A stretch of DNA of 64,000 nucleotides from JANLTX01 sp049840835 (GCA_049840835.1 JASGJG010000032.1:26513-90512), one strand, 5' to 3'. Shown: positions 36,282-46,033, counted from the first letter of the stretch. Numbers and translations: made by a program. The notes: generated from the letters alone by a model not told the origin.

Positions 36282-36713
36282 CCACGAAGGAACCTGTCGA
36301 TCAGATTCTTCCGGTAAACGCCTGCATACTTCGGCTTCTAGTATCTCCGTACATAGAGGACAATGCCGCTCCATTACTGGTACTATTTCCTCCCATATTC
36401 CCTTTTCACTGCTGCCATACCTAGCACAGGGGTAACGCTGGTGAAGTCTATCAATCCAGCGCGGAAGGTCATAACTTACATAGACTGGCGGGAACGCTTC
36501 TTTCCACCAGATAGGTCCGTAATAGTGCTTAACATTAACAAGAGGTATCTTATGGAGGAAGCATTTTCTCCAAAAAGGCTTACGGAATCTTAGTAGCCAT
36601 TTTAGCCACCATAGAAAAAGTACAGTTCCTACGCTAAGTATCAACCATCCAATACCCTCAATCCAGGGGAATGAATGTGGTTGAGAGGGGCATTCGACTG
36701 GGCATGGTGGCAT
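36207..36713 (-). CDS. Single-pass membrane protein, tandem paralogue 2
   Basis: A 168-aa protein with one transmembrane helix near the N-terminus (about 20-40), then WLLRFRKPFWRKCFLHKIPLV, a Trp/Tyr-rich middle, and PVMERHCPLCTEILEAE with a CPLC motif. The same blocks occur in order in the upstream neighbour (IWRFRKPLWRSCPKHHGPL, PVMERYCPLCDQEF), so the two arose by tandem duplication. Conserved cysteines suggest a metal or disulfide site. No family is recognised. The last ~25 codons overlap a convergent gene. Confidence 0.6.
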   Translation of the reverse strand: MPPCPVECPSQPHSFPWIEGIGWLILSVGTVLFLWWLKWLLRFRKPFWRKCFLHKIPLVNVKHYYGPIWWKEAFPPVYVSYDLPRWIDRLHQRYPCARYGSSEKGIWEEIVPVMERHCPLCTEILEAEVCRRLPEESDRQVPSWLLSISKDGIVPEGLKQAADDRKDK

Positions 36714-36724
36714 TTTTTGAAATC

Positions 36725-37147
36725 TCAGGCAGGCAGCTCAATATCAGGCGAACCATAGGTATCAATCACACAACGTTCATACTCTTCATTAAACTCTTGA
36801 TCGCAGAGCGGACAATAGCGCTCCATCACGGGCACAACCCCATCAACATTACCCAATCCCTTGCCTCCATAGGAAGCACACGCGTACTTCCAGTGAAGTT
36901 CGCTTACCCAATATTCAACATAGGGTGAGGGGTATGTTTGAGACTCGCTCCACCAGGTTTCCCAGTGATAATGTCGTCCCTCTATTAGAGGTCCATGATG
37001 CTTTGGGCAGCTACGCCATAAGGGTTTTCGGAATCTCCAAATCCACCACAACCACTGCACGAGCACTATCCACCCAACCACTAACGTTATCAGTCCCAGA
37101 ATCTGGAACAAGAAAGGCATTTGTGGTTGGGTAGACAGCAGCGTCAT
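36725..37147 (-). CDS. Single-pass membrane protein, tandem paralogue 1
   Basis: A 140-aa protein: one N-terminal transmembrane helix (about 15-36), the RFRKPLWRSCPKHHGPL block, a WETWWSES segment, CASYGGKG and a C-terminal VMERYCPLCDQEF block. It lies 11 bp upstream of its paralogue and 18 bp downstream of the aldo/keto reductase, so all three may be cotranscribed. Function unknown; the paired cysteines may bind metal. Confidence 0.6.
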   Translation of the reverse strand: MTLLSTQPQMPFLFQILGLITLVVGWIVLVQWLWWIWRFRKPLWRSCPKHHGPLIEGRHYHWETWWSESQTYPSPYVEYWVSELHWKYACASYGGKGLGNVDGVVPVMERYCPLCDQEFNEEYERCVIDTYGSPDIELPA

Positions 37148-37165
37148 ATCCGTATTTTACGCCAA

Positions 37166-38134
37166 TCAGGCTAGCGTGGTGCGGATATACTCCATATCTT
37201 CTGGGGAAAGCTCTCGTTCTACGGCAGCGAGGTTGCAGCTAACCTGGCGCTCATTTCGGAAACCGGGAATCACGCAGGCGACATTCGGATGGTTTAGAAT
37301 GTAGCGCTGGGCAATCGCCGAGAGATCTTCTGTGGTCGCACCGAAGCGCTCTTTTAGCTTCTCTAACTTTGGTTTCAGCTCGGCAATCGCTTCGGCGGAG
37401 AAAGCACCCGAGTTCTGGCGGTGGTCGCCGGGCTCGAACGACGGCGGCTTGGTGGGATCGAATTTGTCTAAGAGCCTACCCTGTGCCAGCGGGGAGAACG
37501 CCACGAAGGTGCAGCCGTGGTCTTCCATGAGTTTCTGGAGCGGACCACCCTCGCGCACGAAACCATCATCTAAGGCGTGCGCCCAACTCTGTAGAGCATC
37601 GGGCTTGACGACAGGTACAGCGCGCTCGAAATCAGCCACGGAGTAGGCACTCTGGCCTTTTACTCGGACCTTGCCTTCAGCAACAAGAGCATCCATGGTT
37701 GCGGCGGCGTCTTCCAGGTACTCGCCAAACCCACCATGATGGAAATAGTAGAGGTCTATATAATCACGCTCCAGGTTCTGGAGGCTCTGCTCACACTGAT
37801 GGCGGATATGGAGCGGATCGAAGGCATGCGCCGCCGTACCACGGAAGTGCCCCAATTTGGTAGCAATAGTCACGCTATCTGGCTTCACACCCAGCTTGTT
37901 CAGCACACGGGCCAGCATGCGCTCGGCGCGTCCGTTGCCGTAGACATCAGCGTTGTCAAAGTGAGTCACACCTGCATCCAGAGCGGCTTTAATGCCTGCG
38001 GTGATCTCGTCTTCGTCTACATTCGCCCAGCCGTTCGCATGACCATCTACCCAGTTCAGTCCTCCCATAGTCCAACAGCCCAGGCTGATCTCAGAGACTT
38101 CTAAATCCGATTTACCGATTTTTCGATATTGCAT
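37166..38134 (-). CDS. Aldo/keto reductase
   Basis: The start at 38134 gives MQYRKIGKSDLEVSEISLGC, the usual opening; a longer frame to 38167 is unlikely. The ~322-aa TIM-barrel has the catalytic tetrad Asp and Tyr (HFDNADVYGNG), Lys (IATKLGH) and His (YYFHHGG), and the NADPH-binding C-terminus (IAQRYILNHPNVACVIPGFRNE in part). It reduces aldehydes or ketones; the substrate is unknown. Confidence 0.92.
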   Translation of the reverse strand: MQYRKIGKSDLEVSEISLGCWTMGGLNWVDGHANGWANVDEDEITAGIKAALDAGVTHFDNADVYGNGRAERMLARVLNKLGVKPDSVTIATKLGHFRGTAAHAFDPLHIRHQCEQSLQNLERDYIDLYYFHHGGFGEYLEDAAATMDALVAEGKVRVKGQSAYSVADFERAVPVVKPDALQSWAHALDDGFVREGGPLQKLMEDHGCTFVAFSPLAQGRLLDKFDPTKPPSFEPGDHRQNSGAFSAEAIAELKPKLEKLKERFGATTEDLSAIAQRYILNHPNVACVIPGFRNERQVSCNLAAVERELSPEDMEYIRTTLA

Positions 38135-38187
38135 AGCAGTGTGAGTGTACCTATAAAATAGTAACAAAAAAGACAGTCAAACAAAGA

Positions 38188-38217
38188 AAAAGCCAGGCAG
38201 AAACTCTGCCCGGCTTT
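38188..38217 (-). terminator. Rho-independent terminator of the PEP-CTERM protease gene
   Basis: On the minus strand AAAGCCGGGCAG pairs with CTGCCTGGCTTT around an AGTTT loop with one mismatch, followed by a T-rich run. It lies about 20 bp after the protease stop and just upstream of the aldo/keto reductase. Confidence 0.8.
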
Positions 38218-38236
38218 AGTATTTGTGAAAGACTTT

Positions 38237-39274
38237 CTATCGTCGGCGCTTCAAGAAAAGGAGCATACCGGGAGCGAGCAGGAGCAAGACACTGGAAGGC
38301 TCCGGCACGGCGGCCAGGTTGTAGCCAATCAGGCTCATAGCGATCAGATCGTTGAAGCCAACGGGTGTCGTCTGTCCAAAGTTCAGCGTTGGGTCCATGA
38401 TACCGATGTTCACACCAGTGATATCGTCTGCTTTCCAGTGGCTGGCCTGGTTCCCATCTCCCGTGAATCTACCAGTAGACATTCCTACATTAGCGGTAGC
38501 CGAGCCCCCACTGCCAATGAAGAGATTCTGGTTTGCCGAAGAGGTTACCTTGGTGCCACCAGCACGAAGATCTCGCGCGGTAGTCGTAAAAGCGGCAAGC
38601 GATGTAGGCGCACTGGTGGAGTCGAACCGGAACAGGTCGAGAGGCATCGGTGACGTATTTGTAATAGTGCCTGCATCAACACTATCTACTATCGAAACGA
38701 ATCCCAGTAAATGGCCGATTTCGTGAGCAGCAACAGTTTCAAAATCCATGAATCCGGCAGTGACACCATTGGAATTATCGTAATCAAAATTGAAATTGGT
38801 ACTGAATGTAATGTTACCGTCGGAAGTGCCGAAATTCGTATCTAAATCTTGAAAGCCAAGCGCTTTCGCATTTGCTTTCGTTAAACTCATCAGTCCATCT
38901 AATGTGCCTCCGGAAGGCAGGGTGGCAGTGAATTGGGCAGAGGTCGGGAGTGCCGAAAGCAGAGCGTTTCCCGGCTTGTCCGCAACCATCGCATCGCGGA
39001 TCGTATCGTAACCTGCCTGCAGGGTGACGTTTCCTGTGGAACCAATGACACCCGCGCCCAGGGAGGCAAGACCAGCATCAACGGTAATTGTGATATTGTC
39101 CGTGATTCGCGACGACCACTGAGCTGCCGCCCGGTTGAAAGCGGCAAGGGCCGCCGGGTTGGCGGACAGTGTCGCGTTTGGATTGATGACGATGTTCAGT
39201 TGAGCATGAGCCGCAGACGCACCCAGAATGCTCAACCCCAATGCGATAGCGTACGGTCCACCTAATCGTTTCAC
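38237..39274 (-). CDS. Secreted PEP-CTERM metalloprotease (NF038122-like)
   Basis: A 345-aa protein. A signal peptide (1-24, AHA-Q) is followed by a zinc-protease core with HEIGHLLGF (His184, Glu185, His188). Gly191 matches HExxHxxG, but the usual third-ligand position (194) is Ser; Asp197 is a possible substitute. The C-terminus is a PEP-CTERM sorting signal: VPEPSS at 323-328, a hydrophobic helix, then KRRR. It should be exported and processed by an exosortase, linked in other bacteria to biofilm matrix. The gene is monocistronic, with its own promoter and terminator. Confidence 0.85.
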   Translation of the reverse strand: MKRLGGPYAIALGLSILGASAAHAQLNIVINPNATLSANPAALAAFNRAAAQWSSRITDNITITVDAGLASLGAGVIGSTGNVTLQAGYDTIRDAMVADKPGNALLSALPTSAQFTATLPSGGTLDGLMSLTKANAKALGFQDLDTNFGTSDGNITFSTNFNFDYDNSNGVTAGFMDFETVAAHEIGHLLGFVSIVDSVDAGTITNTSPMPLDLFRFDSTSAPTSLAAFTTTARDLRAGGTKVTSSANQNLFIGSGGSATANVGMSTGRFTGDGNQASHWKADDITGVNIGIMDPTLNFGQTTPVGFNDLIAMSLIGYNLAAVPEPSSVLLLLAPGMLLFLKRRR

Positions 39275-39308
39275 GTTTTCTCAAAAACCAGTTCTTTAAA
39301 GATAGTGG

Positions 39309-39338
39309 ATTTTAACTGTAGAGGCACAAACCTGTCAA
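39309..39338 (-). promoter_or_regulatory. Sigma-70-type promoter for the PEP-CTERM protease gene
   Basis: Read on the minus strand: -35 TTGACA (complement of 39333-39338), 18-bp spacer, -10 TAAAAT (complement of 39309-39314), 35 bp before the start codon at 39274. Confidence 0.65.
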
Positions 39339-39380
39339 TAGTACAGGCAGTACTTTCACGGGCAAATCGAAATATTTTCT

Positions 39381-41607
39381 ATGGAACTGTTCACAAGTAC
39401 AGCAGGAGAGCCGCTTACCTCTCGTGAATCAGGGGGGCATGCAAGCGATTCTCGATACGCCCTACTGGCAGGACTACCACGAAGCGGCACCGTTGCCGAC
39501 TTCTCCCGAAAACGATGTTCGGGCCGTAGCCATTGATCCGAGCGGACGTATCTGGTGTGCCACGGCAGTCGGAGTGCGTTTCTATGAGCGCGGGCGCTGG
39601 CAGACTCCCGCAGGCGGAGCAGAGCTGGGCGAGTGCTACAGCCTGGTAGTAGATCCCCGAGGAGCGGTTTGGGTCGGTAGCTGGAACGGCCTGTATCGAG
39701 CAGAGAGTGGGCGGGTTGTTTTAGATGGTCCTTCTGGCTCTATCATCGCTGCGCTCGCCACGGATGGTCCCCGACTTCTGGCGGCAGGTCCTAAAGGGCT
39801 CTGGCAGCGAGAGGAAAACGGGCGAGAGTGGAAGCCTATCGCCGGGCGCTGGCATCCGGCAGTGCGCGCTGTAGCTTCCGCCGGTCCGGATCACATCTGG
39901 ATAGGTACAGGGAGTGGGCTTTATCTGCAGCATCGTCGCTCCGGTGCGCCTGCACGCCGGTTGGGCACACCTGACCAGCTCCTGAGCAGCAATACCTACT
40001 GCCTCACCACTCTCCCCGATGGCACGGTGGCAGTTGGCTCTACCGGCGGCGTGGATTTTTATAAAGGCACCAGGCGTGTAGGTGTGCTTGGAGTGGCGCA
40101 AGGTCTCCCGAACCGCCATGCCCGCGCGATTGCCGTTGACCGAGATAACCGCCTGTGGATTGCCACCCGGCTCGGCGTGGTGCGCTACGATTTGAAATCC
40201 AAAGAGATTCGGCTGCGCCATAGTCGCCGCTGGCTAGCAAGCGATGATGCCCGCGCCGTGGCTGTCGCTTCGGATGGCACGGCCTGGGTAGGCAACGCAG
40301 GGGGATTGGATGCCATTCGCCGTAAGAAAATCACCCTGGCAGAGAAAGCGGACCACTTTCTGGAGATTATCCGCAAGCGCCATATCCGCCCGCCCGGTCT
40401 AGTTGGCCCCGCGGTTCTGAAGCGCAATGGTGATCTCTCTGAGAGTTTTATCGAGGACGATGACAACGATGGCGAGCACACAGGCATGTACATGGCCATG
40501 GAGTCCCTGCGCTATGCCGTAACCAAGAACCCACAGGCCCGCCAGAACGCGAAGGCTGCCTTCGATGCTATGGTGATTCTCCAGGAGGTCACCGGCACCC
40601 CGCACTTTATCGCGCGCTCGGTACTACCTGTAGGCACCGCCCCACTCCACGAGGTAGACCGTGAGTACTCCAAACCCGAAATCGCTCGAATGAGCCGGGA
40701 TAATCCGCGCGAGAAGATTATCGAGAAGCGCTGGGTACCCAGTGCAGATGGTAAGTGGCTCTGGAAGCGCGATGCCAGCTCGGACGAAATCGACGGGCAT
40801 CTCTTTGGCTACGCCATGTACTACGACCTGGCCGCCGATGAAAGCGAGAAGAAACGGGTTGCCGCGCTAGTAGACCGCATTATGAGCGGAATCGTAGACA
40901 ACGGCTTTATCCTGGCGGATATCGACGGCAAAGCGACTCAGTGGGGTGACTGGTCGCCGGAGAGCCTGAACGGTAACCCCGCCTGGAACGAGGAGCGCTA
41001 TGGTAACTCCACGGAGATCTTTGCGCACTTAGGTATGGCCTACCACATTACCGGGAAGCAGAAGTTTGTGGATGCCGCTCGCCTCTTAATTGATAAGCAC
41101 GGCTACGCTACGAACATGAGTAAGCTGAGCTATCACACCCCGGCGGAGCTGACGCATATCAATGATGAGCTGCTCTCCATGGTCTTCCCCAATCTCTTCA
41201 AGTACTTGATTCTGCCGGAGCTTCGTGCGCCCGCCCTGGCTGCTATCCGCCAGTGGCATACTACCTGCCGCCGCGACCATATCCCGTTCTATGACTTCGT
41301 CTATAACACGTTCTCCGGTAAGCAAGTCCCGCTGGAAGAGTCCGTCGAAACCTTGCGAGAGTGGCCACTAGATATGATCGAGTGGACAGTCGATAGCAGC
41401 CACCGCGAAGATGTACAGCTAGACCGCAGGCCAGGCTCTGAGGAAAGCCATCTCAGCAAAATACTGCCTCGGAGCGAGATGGGCCTGGTGATGTGGGACC
41501 AGGATCCGTACAAAGCCGCGATAGGCCGAAACGGCGAGCGGGAAGACAAGCCAACCGACTGGCTGCTGGCCTACTGGATGGGACGCTACTGGGGCCACCT
41601 GAAATAG
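39381..41607 (+). CDS. Beta-propeller fused to an alpha-toroid glycosidase-like domain; start region frameshifted
   Basis: The uninterrupted frame begins at a GTG at 39424. An ATG at 39381 in another frame encodes MELFTSTAGEPLTSRESGG, matching the opening of the propeller gene at 34491, and joins the main frame if one G is removed from the six-G run at 39432-39437. Residues ~25-320 form propeller blades (AIDPSGRIWCATAVGVRFYERG, VDPRGAVWVGSWNGLY, in pieces). Residues ~330-740 are helical, with HTGMYMAMESLRYAV, GNSTEIFAHLGMAYHITG and YHTPAELTHINDELLSM, suggesting an (alpha/alpha) toroid as in polysaccharide lyases or glycosidases. An enolase-superfamily gene follows, hinting at sugar-acid catabolism. 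Confidence 0.7.
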
Positions 41608-41629
41608 CTTGCTGAGGTAAACTGCCCCC

Positions 41630-42889
41630 ATGTCAATGAAGATAACCGATGTGGAGCGCACGACGCTGTGCGTGCCGTTCACCCCGCGCTGCGAGAAATG
41701 GAATGCGCGTGAGGTCTGGAACTGGAAGGTCGTAGAGGTCTGCCGGGTCGAGACTGATGCTGGATTCGTGGGCTGGGGCGAGACTCTCCCCCACTACACC
41801 TGGGGCCGTGTGAGCGATGCTGCCGTGGAGCGGGTGAAAGGCAAGAATCCGGCGGATTTCTTAGGCGACGATACCCTGGGTGCCGGACTGCAAATGGCTC
41901 TCTACGATGTCGTGGGTAAATCGCTGGGGGTGCCCGTGTACCGCCTGCTGAATCTCCCCCGAGTGCGTGAGTGGTGCCCTATCTCCTGGTGGACCATCGA
42001 CTTCCCACCAGAAGCCCTGGCCGAAGAAGCGAAAGACGCACTCGCAGCAGGCTATGTGGCCTACAAAACCAAAGCCCGCCCTTGGTGGGATGTCTGGGCG
42101 CAGGTAGAGGCTCTCAGTGCAGCCAGCCCGAACTACTTCAAGATAGATTTAGACTGGAACGAGTTTTTACTGAACGCCAGCAATGCCGCCCCGGTGCTTC
42201 AGTCGTTGGATACCTATGAGCGTGTGGCGCTCTACGAATCCCCCATCCCTCACCGTGATTTAGAGGGCAATCGCTGGCTGCGGCAGAAGACGAATCGACC
42301 GCTGGCGCATCACTTTGGGGCAGTCCCCTTCTCCAGCGCAATCCGTGAGGAGATATGCGATGGCTTCGTAGTGGCGGGCGGTCTGGTCAGTATTCTGCGG
42401 CAGGGCACGCTCTCAGCAGCATTCGAGAAACCCTTCTTCCTGCAGATGGTAGGTACGGGTTTGACAACAGCACTCAGCGCCCACTTAGGCGCCGTGCTGC
42501 CTTTCGCACAATGGCCTGCCGTAAACTGCCTGAACAACTACGCAGATGATTTGATAACAGACCCACTGGAGATCACCGGGGGATATGTGCATGTACCCGA
42601 AGCGCCAGGACTGGGCATAGAGTTCGATGAGTCCACGCTCACGAAATACAAAATGGAGCCACCCTACGAAATCCCCCGCGAGCGCCACGTGCTCTCGGTA
42701 ATCTGGCCCGGCGGGCGCGTGGTGCACTATCATGACTTGCGCCAGGCGGCCTGGAACGATGGCTGGGCGGGCAATATACCCGTGCAGGAGCGCGGCGTAA
42801 CCATGGAAACGATTCCCGATGATGGCAGCAAAACGTTTGCCGAACTCTTTGAGCGCACGAAACTCGGCCCCGTGCGTGATAGGCGATAG
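41630..42889 (+). CDS. Enolase-superfamily (mandelate racemase/muconate lactonizing) enzyme
   Basis: A 419-aa protein. The N-terminal capping domain covers residues ~1-110. The barrel has a KxK-type base motif (AYKTKARP), a metal-ligand strand (FKIDLDWNEF), a second (VALYESPIPHRD) and IREEICDGFVVAGGL. Relatives dehydrate sugar acids or racemise acids. It starts 22 bp after the toroid-fusion gene and is probably in its operon, fitting a role in breakdown of a uronate or aldonate released by it. The specific substrate is not readable. Confidence 0.85.
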   Translation: MSMKITDVERTTLCVPFTPRCEKWNAREVWNWKVVEVCRVETDAGFVGWGETLPHYTWGRVSDAAVERVKGKNPADFLGDDTLGAGLQMALYDVVGKSLGVPVYRLLNLPRVREWCPISWWTIDFPPEALAEEAKDALAAGYVAYKTKARPWWDVWAQVEALSAASPNYFKIDLDWNEFLLNASNAAPVLQSLDTYERVALYESPIPHRDLEGNRWLRQKTNRPLAHHFGAVPFSSAIREEICDGFVVAGGLVSILRQGTLSAAFEKPFFLQMVGTGLTTALSAHLGAVLPFAQWPAVNCLNNYADDLITDPLEITGGYVHVPEAPGLGIEFDESTLTKYKMEPPYEIPRERHVLSVIWPGGRVVHYHDLRQAAWNDGWAGNIPVQERGVTMETIPDDGSKTFAELFERTKLGPVRDRR

Positions 42890-42914
42890 TCCTATCCCTT
42901 ACACTAAGGTATCA

Positions 42915-42942
42915 TTGCCCAATATGTACCAAATAGTATATT
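42915..42942 (+). promoter_or_regulatory. Possible promoter of the methyltransferase-HerA-NurA cassette
   Basis: TTGCCC (42915-42920), a 16-bp spacer and TATATT (42937-42942), 20 bp before the ATG at 42963. It lies at the left edge of the AT-rich island. The -35 match is only moderate. Confidence 0.4.
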
Positions 42943-42962
42943 CTGCTCATGGCGGCTTCTAG

Positions 42963-43964
42963 ATGAGTTCGATATCACCATTGAGATATCCCGGTGGAAA
43001 AGCAAGGTTTTCTGAATGGATATGTAAATCTATCGAACACTCAGGTATAACCCCACGTTTATTTGCCGAACCGTTTTGCGGCGGATGTGGCGTGTCGCTA
43101 TCTTTACTTGAAAAAGAATTTGTTAATAAAATAGCAATAAATGACCTGGACCCACTTATATATAGCTTCTGGAGAGTTGTATTTGGAAAAACTCGAAATG
43201 ATCGCGATGATATAGATTGGTTGATCCAACAAATTGAAGTTGGAGTTATCACAGTGGATATGTGGAAAAAAATAAAATGTTCAACACCTAATACGGAAAA
43301 AGAAATAGCATTTAAGTGTCTTTTCCTCAATAGAACCAGCTTTAATGGAATCATACATAAAGCTGGCCCTATTGGCGGATGGGAACAAAAAAAACGCACG
43401 CTAGATGTTAGATTTAATCGTGAAAAACTAATTAATAAAATCAATACACTATATGACATGCGTGAGAAAGTAGATAGAGTCTGCTGCCAAGATTGGAAGT
43501 TATTTTGTAATTCCATAAACAAAAGAGCTGGTATTTATCTGTATCTAGATCCTCCCTATTATCATAAGGCAGAGCAATTATATGGCAATATACTAAGTAT
43601 TGACAACCATAAAAAAATGAAGCATTATTTAGCGCGGATAAAGGCTCCGTGGATGTTATCATATGATGACGCACCTGAGGTTCGTTCCCTTTATGCAAAT
43701 ACAAGGAGTATAGTTGGAGCTGTAATTGACCAAACATACTCAGCACATCCGATAGGAGGTGCCCGCTTTGTTGGACGTGAACTGTTTTTTAGTAATCGTC
43801 CAATGCCAATCGAGCCTAGACAGAGTCATCATAAAGGCATGAGCATTGTAGGCTCTGTTGATTCAGTAGAAGCACCAGAAGGGTTGGTTCGAGTACCAGC
43901 AGTAGATTATTTAGAGATGAAAAAACTTAACAGATCGGCAAATAAAGACGAATGGGCATCATAG
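42963..43964 (+). CDS. D12-class DNA adenine N6-methyltransferase
   Basis: A 333-aa protein of the Dam/D12 (alpha-class) family. The N-terminus is LRYPGGK. SAM-binding motif I is FAEPFCGGCGVSLSLLE (34-50). INDLDPLIYSFW (59-70) is the family's second block, and the catalytic motif IV is DPPYY (196-200). FLNRTSFNGI (121-130) is the typical NR-x-FNG block. The target sequence is unknown. Codon use is strongly AT-biased, unlike the neighbours outside the island. The stop lies 13 nt inside the HerA gene. It may protect host DNA from the NurA-like nuclease or act as a modification component of a defence cassette. Confidence 0.92.
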   Translation: MSSISPLRYPGGKARFSEWICKSIEHSGITPRLFAEPFCGGCGVSLSLLEKEFVNKIAINDLDPLIYSFWRVVFGKTRNDRDDIDWLIQQIEVGVITVDMWKKIKCSTPNTEKEIAFKCLFLNRTSFNGIIHKAGPIGGWEQKKRTLDVRFNREKLINKINTLYDMREKVDRVCCQDWKLFCNSINKRAGIYLYLDPPYYHKAEQLYGNILSIDNHKKMKHYLARIKAPWMLSYDDAPEVRSLYANTRSIVGAVIDQTYSAHPIGGARFVGRELFFSNRPMPIEPRQSHHKGMSIVGSVDSVEAPEGLVRVPAVDYLEMKKLNRSANKDEWAS

Positions 43965-46033
43965 AACAAATTACTACAAATGAATCTCCTTTACTTAAGC
44001 TTATTGGAGATTACGAGCAATCATTTGTCGGTTATGTGTACCGAATGAAATTCGATGAGGCAACTATACTTACGAATGATGCATGGAAGCATAAAGTCAA
44101 TGGAATTCCTCACAATTCATTTCTAGTCGCAGCTGGATTCAACCCGGATTCTCTACCAACCTCTGATGTTATTGATCAAGAAATTATTCTTTTGCGAGTT
44201 TTAGAGCCAGTTCTTTTACCACAAGATAATGATCTCATTCGCACACGAATAGAACATCATCAACGACGAACTGAGGATAACCGGTTTCCTACAGATGTAA
44301 ATGATGGACTAGATCCAATCACAGCAGTCGAATTACAAGCAGGTGGATTGCGATGTAGAGTCTTAGGTACGTTTTATATAGATGATCAGTCAGAGCTACG
44401 ATTAGGTAGCGATATTGAAAATTTTATGACACTATCCAGACTTCGAGCATTTAAACCTACAGATGATTCTTTAGCTAAGATTGTCAATCATATAAATCCC
44501 GAAGTTCGAAAAAAGGGTGAAGAGGAAGCAATAAAATCTGGTTTTATAGGAATGCCATCTCCAATCGAAATTGGCACTGTCCGATATACCTCAACTGCCC
44601 GAATGCATCGAAGCCAATCCTCTTCCCTAGTACCAGTATTAATTCAACCAACAGATTTTCTATCTCGCCGGACTGCAGTACTAGGAATGACGAGAACAGG
44701 AAAATCAAACACAGTAAAAACAACAATTTCTGCAGTTATGCTAGCGGCTCAAAAGGATAACATTCCAGTAGGACAATTAATTTTCGATATTAATGGGGAA
44801 TATGCAAACGCAACACACCAGGATGATGGCAGTTCTATTTCAGATGTTTTTCCCTCTCAAACCATACGATATAGAGCGATTTACACAAAGGGTTTCGAGG
44901 ATCTAAGGATTAACTTTTATACTGAATGCTCTGAAGCATTAAACCTTATCCAATCTTTGTTTCGCAATGAAAAATCTCCTTACTCTGGTCAGGATCTTGA
45001 TACTTTTATGGGCACAACTCTAGAAGAACCAGAGAAGACTGAATATAGTGAACATACGAGATGGGAACGACATAAAGCAGTATTTCAATGCATTCTATAT
45101 CGTGCGAATTACGCATCCCCTAAAGATATCACAATTAAAATCCCTATAGGTAAAGATCTTACCAAGCAAATAGCTGACTGGTCAAATAATCAAAATCCAC
45201 CAGTAAATATCGATATACCTACAGACTCTAATGTTTCCTTAGATGACGCATGCAAGTGGTTCGAACAGCTCAGAATAATTAATTTATCTTTACGAAAGGA
45301 GCAACGCGATCAAAAGATCCCAGCGATAGGGATTGAATCCTCAACTGGTGGCAATTCTTGGGTAGACCCAGTGCTAGAAGCATTGCTAAATATGCTTGTC
45401 CGACAGACGAGTAGAGAACAGGACTTTGGTGGTTGGCGAGCAATTCGAAACTATACACTGTACCATTCTACAAAGCGAAATACTGATGTCACAACGGAGA
45501 TTATCTCGCATTTAGATACTGGAAAAATTGTTATACTTGATCTTTCAGTCGGCCCTGTAGAAATTCGCGAAGTGTTATCAGAACGTATTGCGAGACAAAT
45601 TTTTGAACGACAAATGCAAATTATGCAACAGGGAAAGATGCCAAAGAATGTAGTCTTATATGTGGAGGAAGCTCATAATCTTATTGGAAAAAAGAGTGAT
45701 TTAACAGATACATGGCCACGTATCGCAAAAGAAGGAGCTAAAGCGAGAATCTCCTTTGTCTATGCAACACAGGAACCATCGTCAGTTCATCCTAATATAC
45801 TTGCAAACACTGAAAATTGGTTTGTGACGCATTTAAATAATGATGACGAACTAAAAACGCTAGGAAAATTTTACGATTTCTCAGATTTCTTGGTCTCCTT
45901 GAAATCTGCTCAGGATGTCGGATTTGCACGTATAAAGACTCTCTCCTCACCATTTGTGATACCAGCTCAAATAAATAAATTTTCTCCTAATGATATAAAA
46001 CGACAAATCATAGCTGGAGGAAATGATTTTTAA
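43952..46033 (+). CDS. herA: HerA-type hexameric ATPase/DNA translocase
   Basis: A 693-aa HerA/FtsK-superfamily ATPase. Residues ~15-160 contain a strand-rich HAS-barrel-like N-domain. Walker A is GMTRTGKS (245-252), followed by NTVK as in HerA. FDINGEYAN is the usual strand after it. Walker B is VLYVEEAH (568-575). The sensor region ATQEPSSVHPNILANTENWFVT (in pieces) and HLNNDDELKTLGKFYDFSDF match HerA C-termini. About 200 residues of insertion lie between Walker A and B. HerA forms a hexameric ring that feeds DNA to NurA. It overlaps the methyltransferase by 13 nt and the NurA-like gene by 1 nt, implying obligate co-expression. Confidence 0.9.
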   Translation: MGIIEQITTNESPLLKLIGDYEQSFVGYVYRMKFDEATILTNDAWKHKVNGIPHNSFLVAAGFNPDSLPTSDVIDQEIILLRVLEPVLLPQDNDLIRTRIEHHQRRTEDNRFPTDVNDGLDPITAVELQAGGLRCRVLGTFYIDDQSELRLGSDIENFMTLSRLRAFKPTDDSLAKIVNHINPEVRKKGEEEAIKSGFIGMPSPIEIGTVRYTSTARMHRSQSSSLVPVLIQPTDFLSRRTAVLGMTRTGKSNTVKTTISAVMLAAQKDNIPVGQLIFDINGEYANATHQDDGSSISDVFPSQTIRYRAIYTKGFEDLRINFYTECSEALNLIQSLFRNEKSPYSGQDLDTFMGTTLEEPEKTEYSEHTRWERHKAVFQCILYRANYASPKDITIKIPIGKDLTKQIADWSNNQNPPVNIDIPTDSNVSLDDACKWFEQLRIINLSLRKEQRDQKIPAIGIESSTGGNSWVDPVLEALLNMLVRQTSREQDFGGWRAIRNYTLYHSTKRNTDVTTEIISHLDTGKIVILDLSVGPVEIREVLSERIARQIFERQMQIMQQGKMPKNVVLYVEEAHNLIGKKSDLTDTWPRIAKEGAKARISFVYATQEPSSVHPNILANTENWFVTHLNNDDELKTLGKFYDFSDFLVSLKSAQDVGFARIKTLSSPFVIPAQINKFSPNDIKRQIIAGGNDF

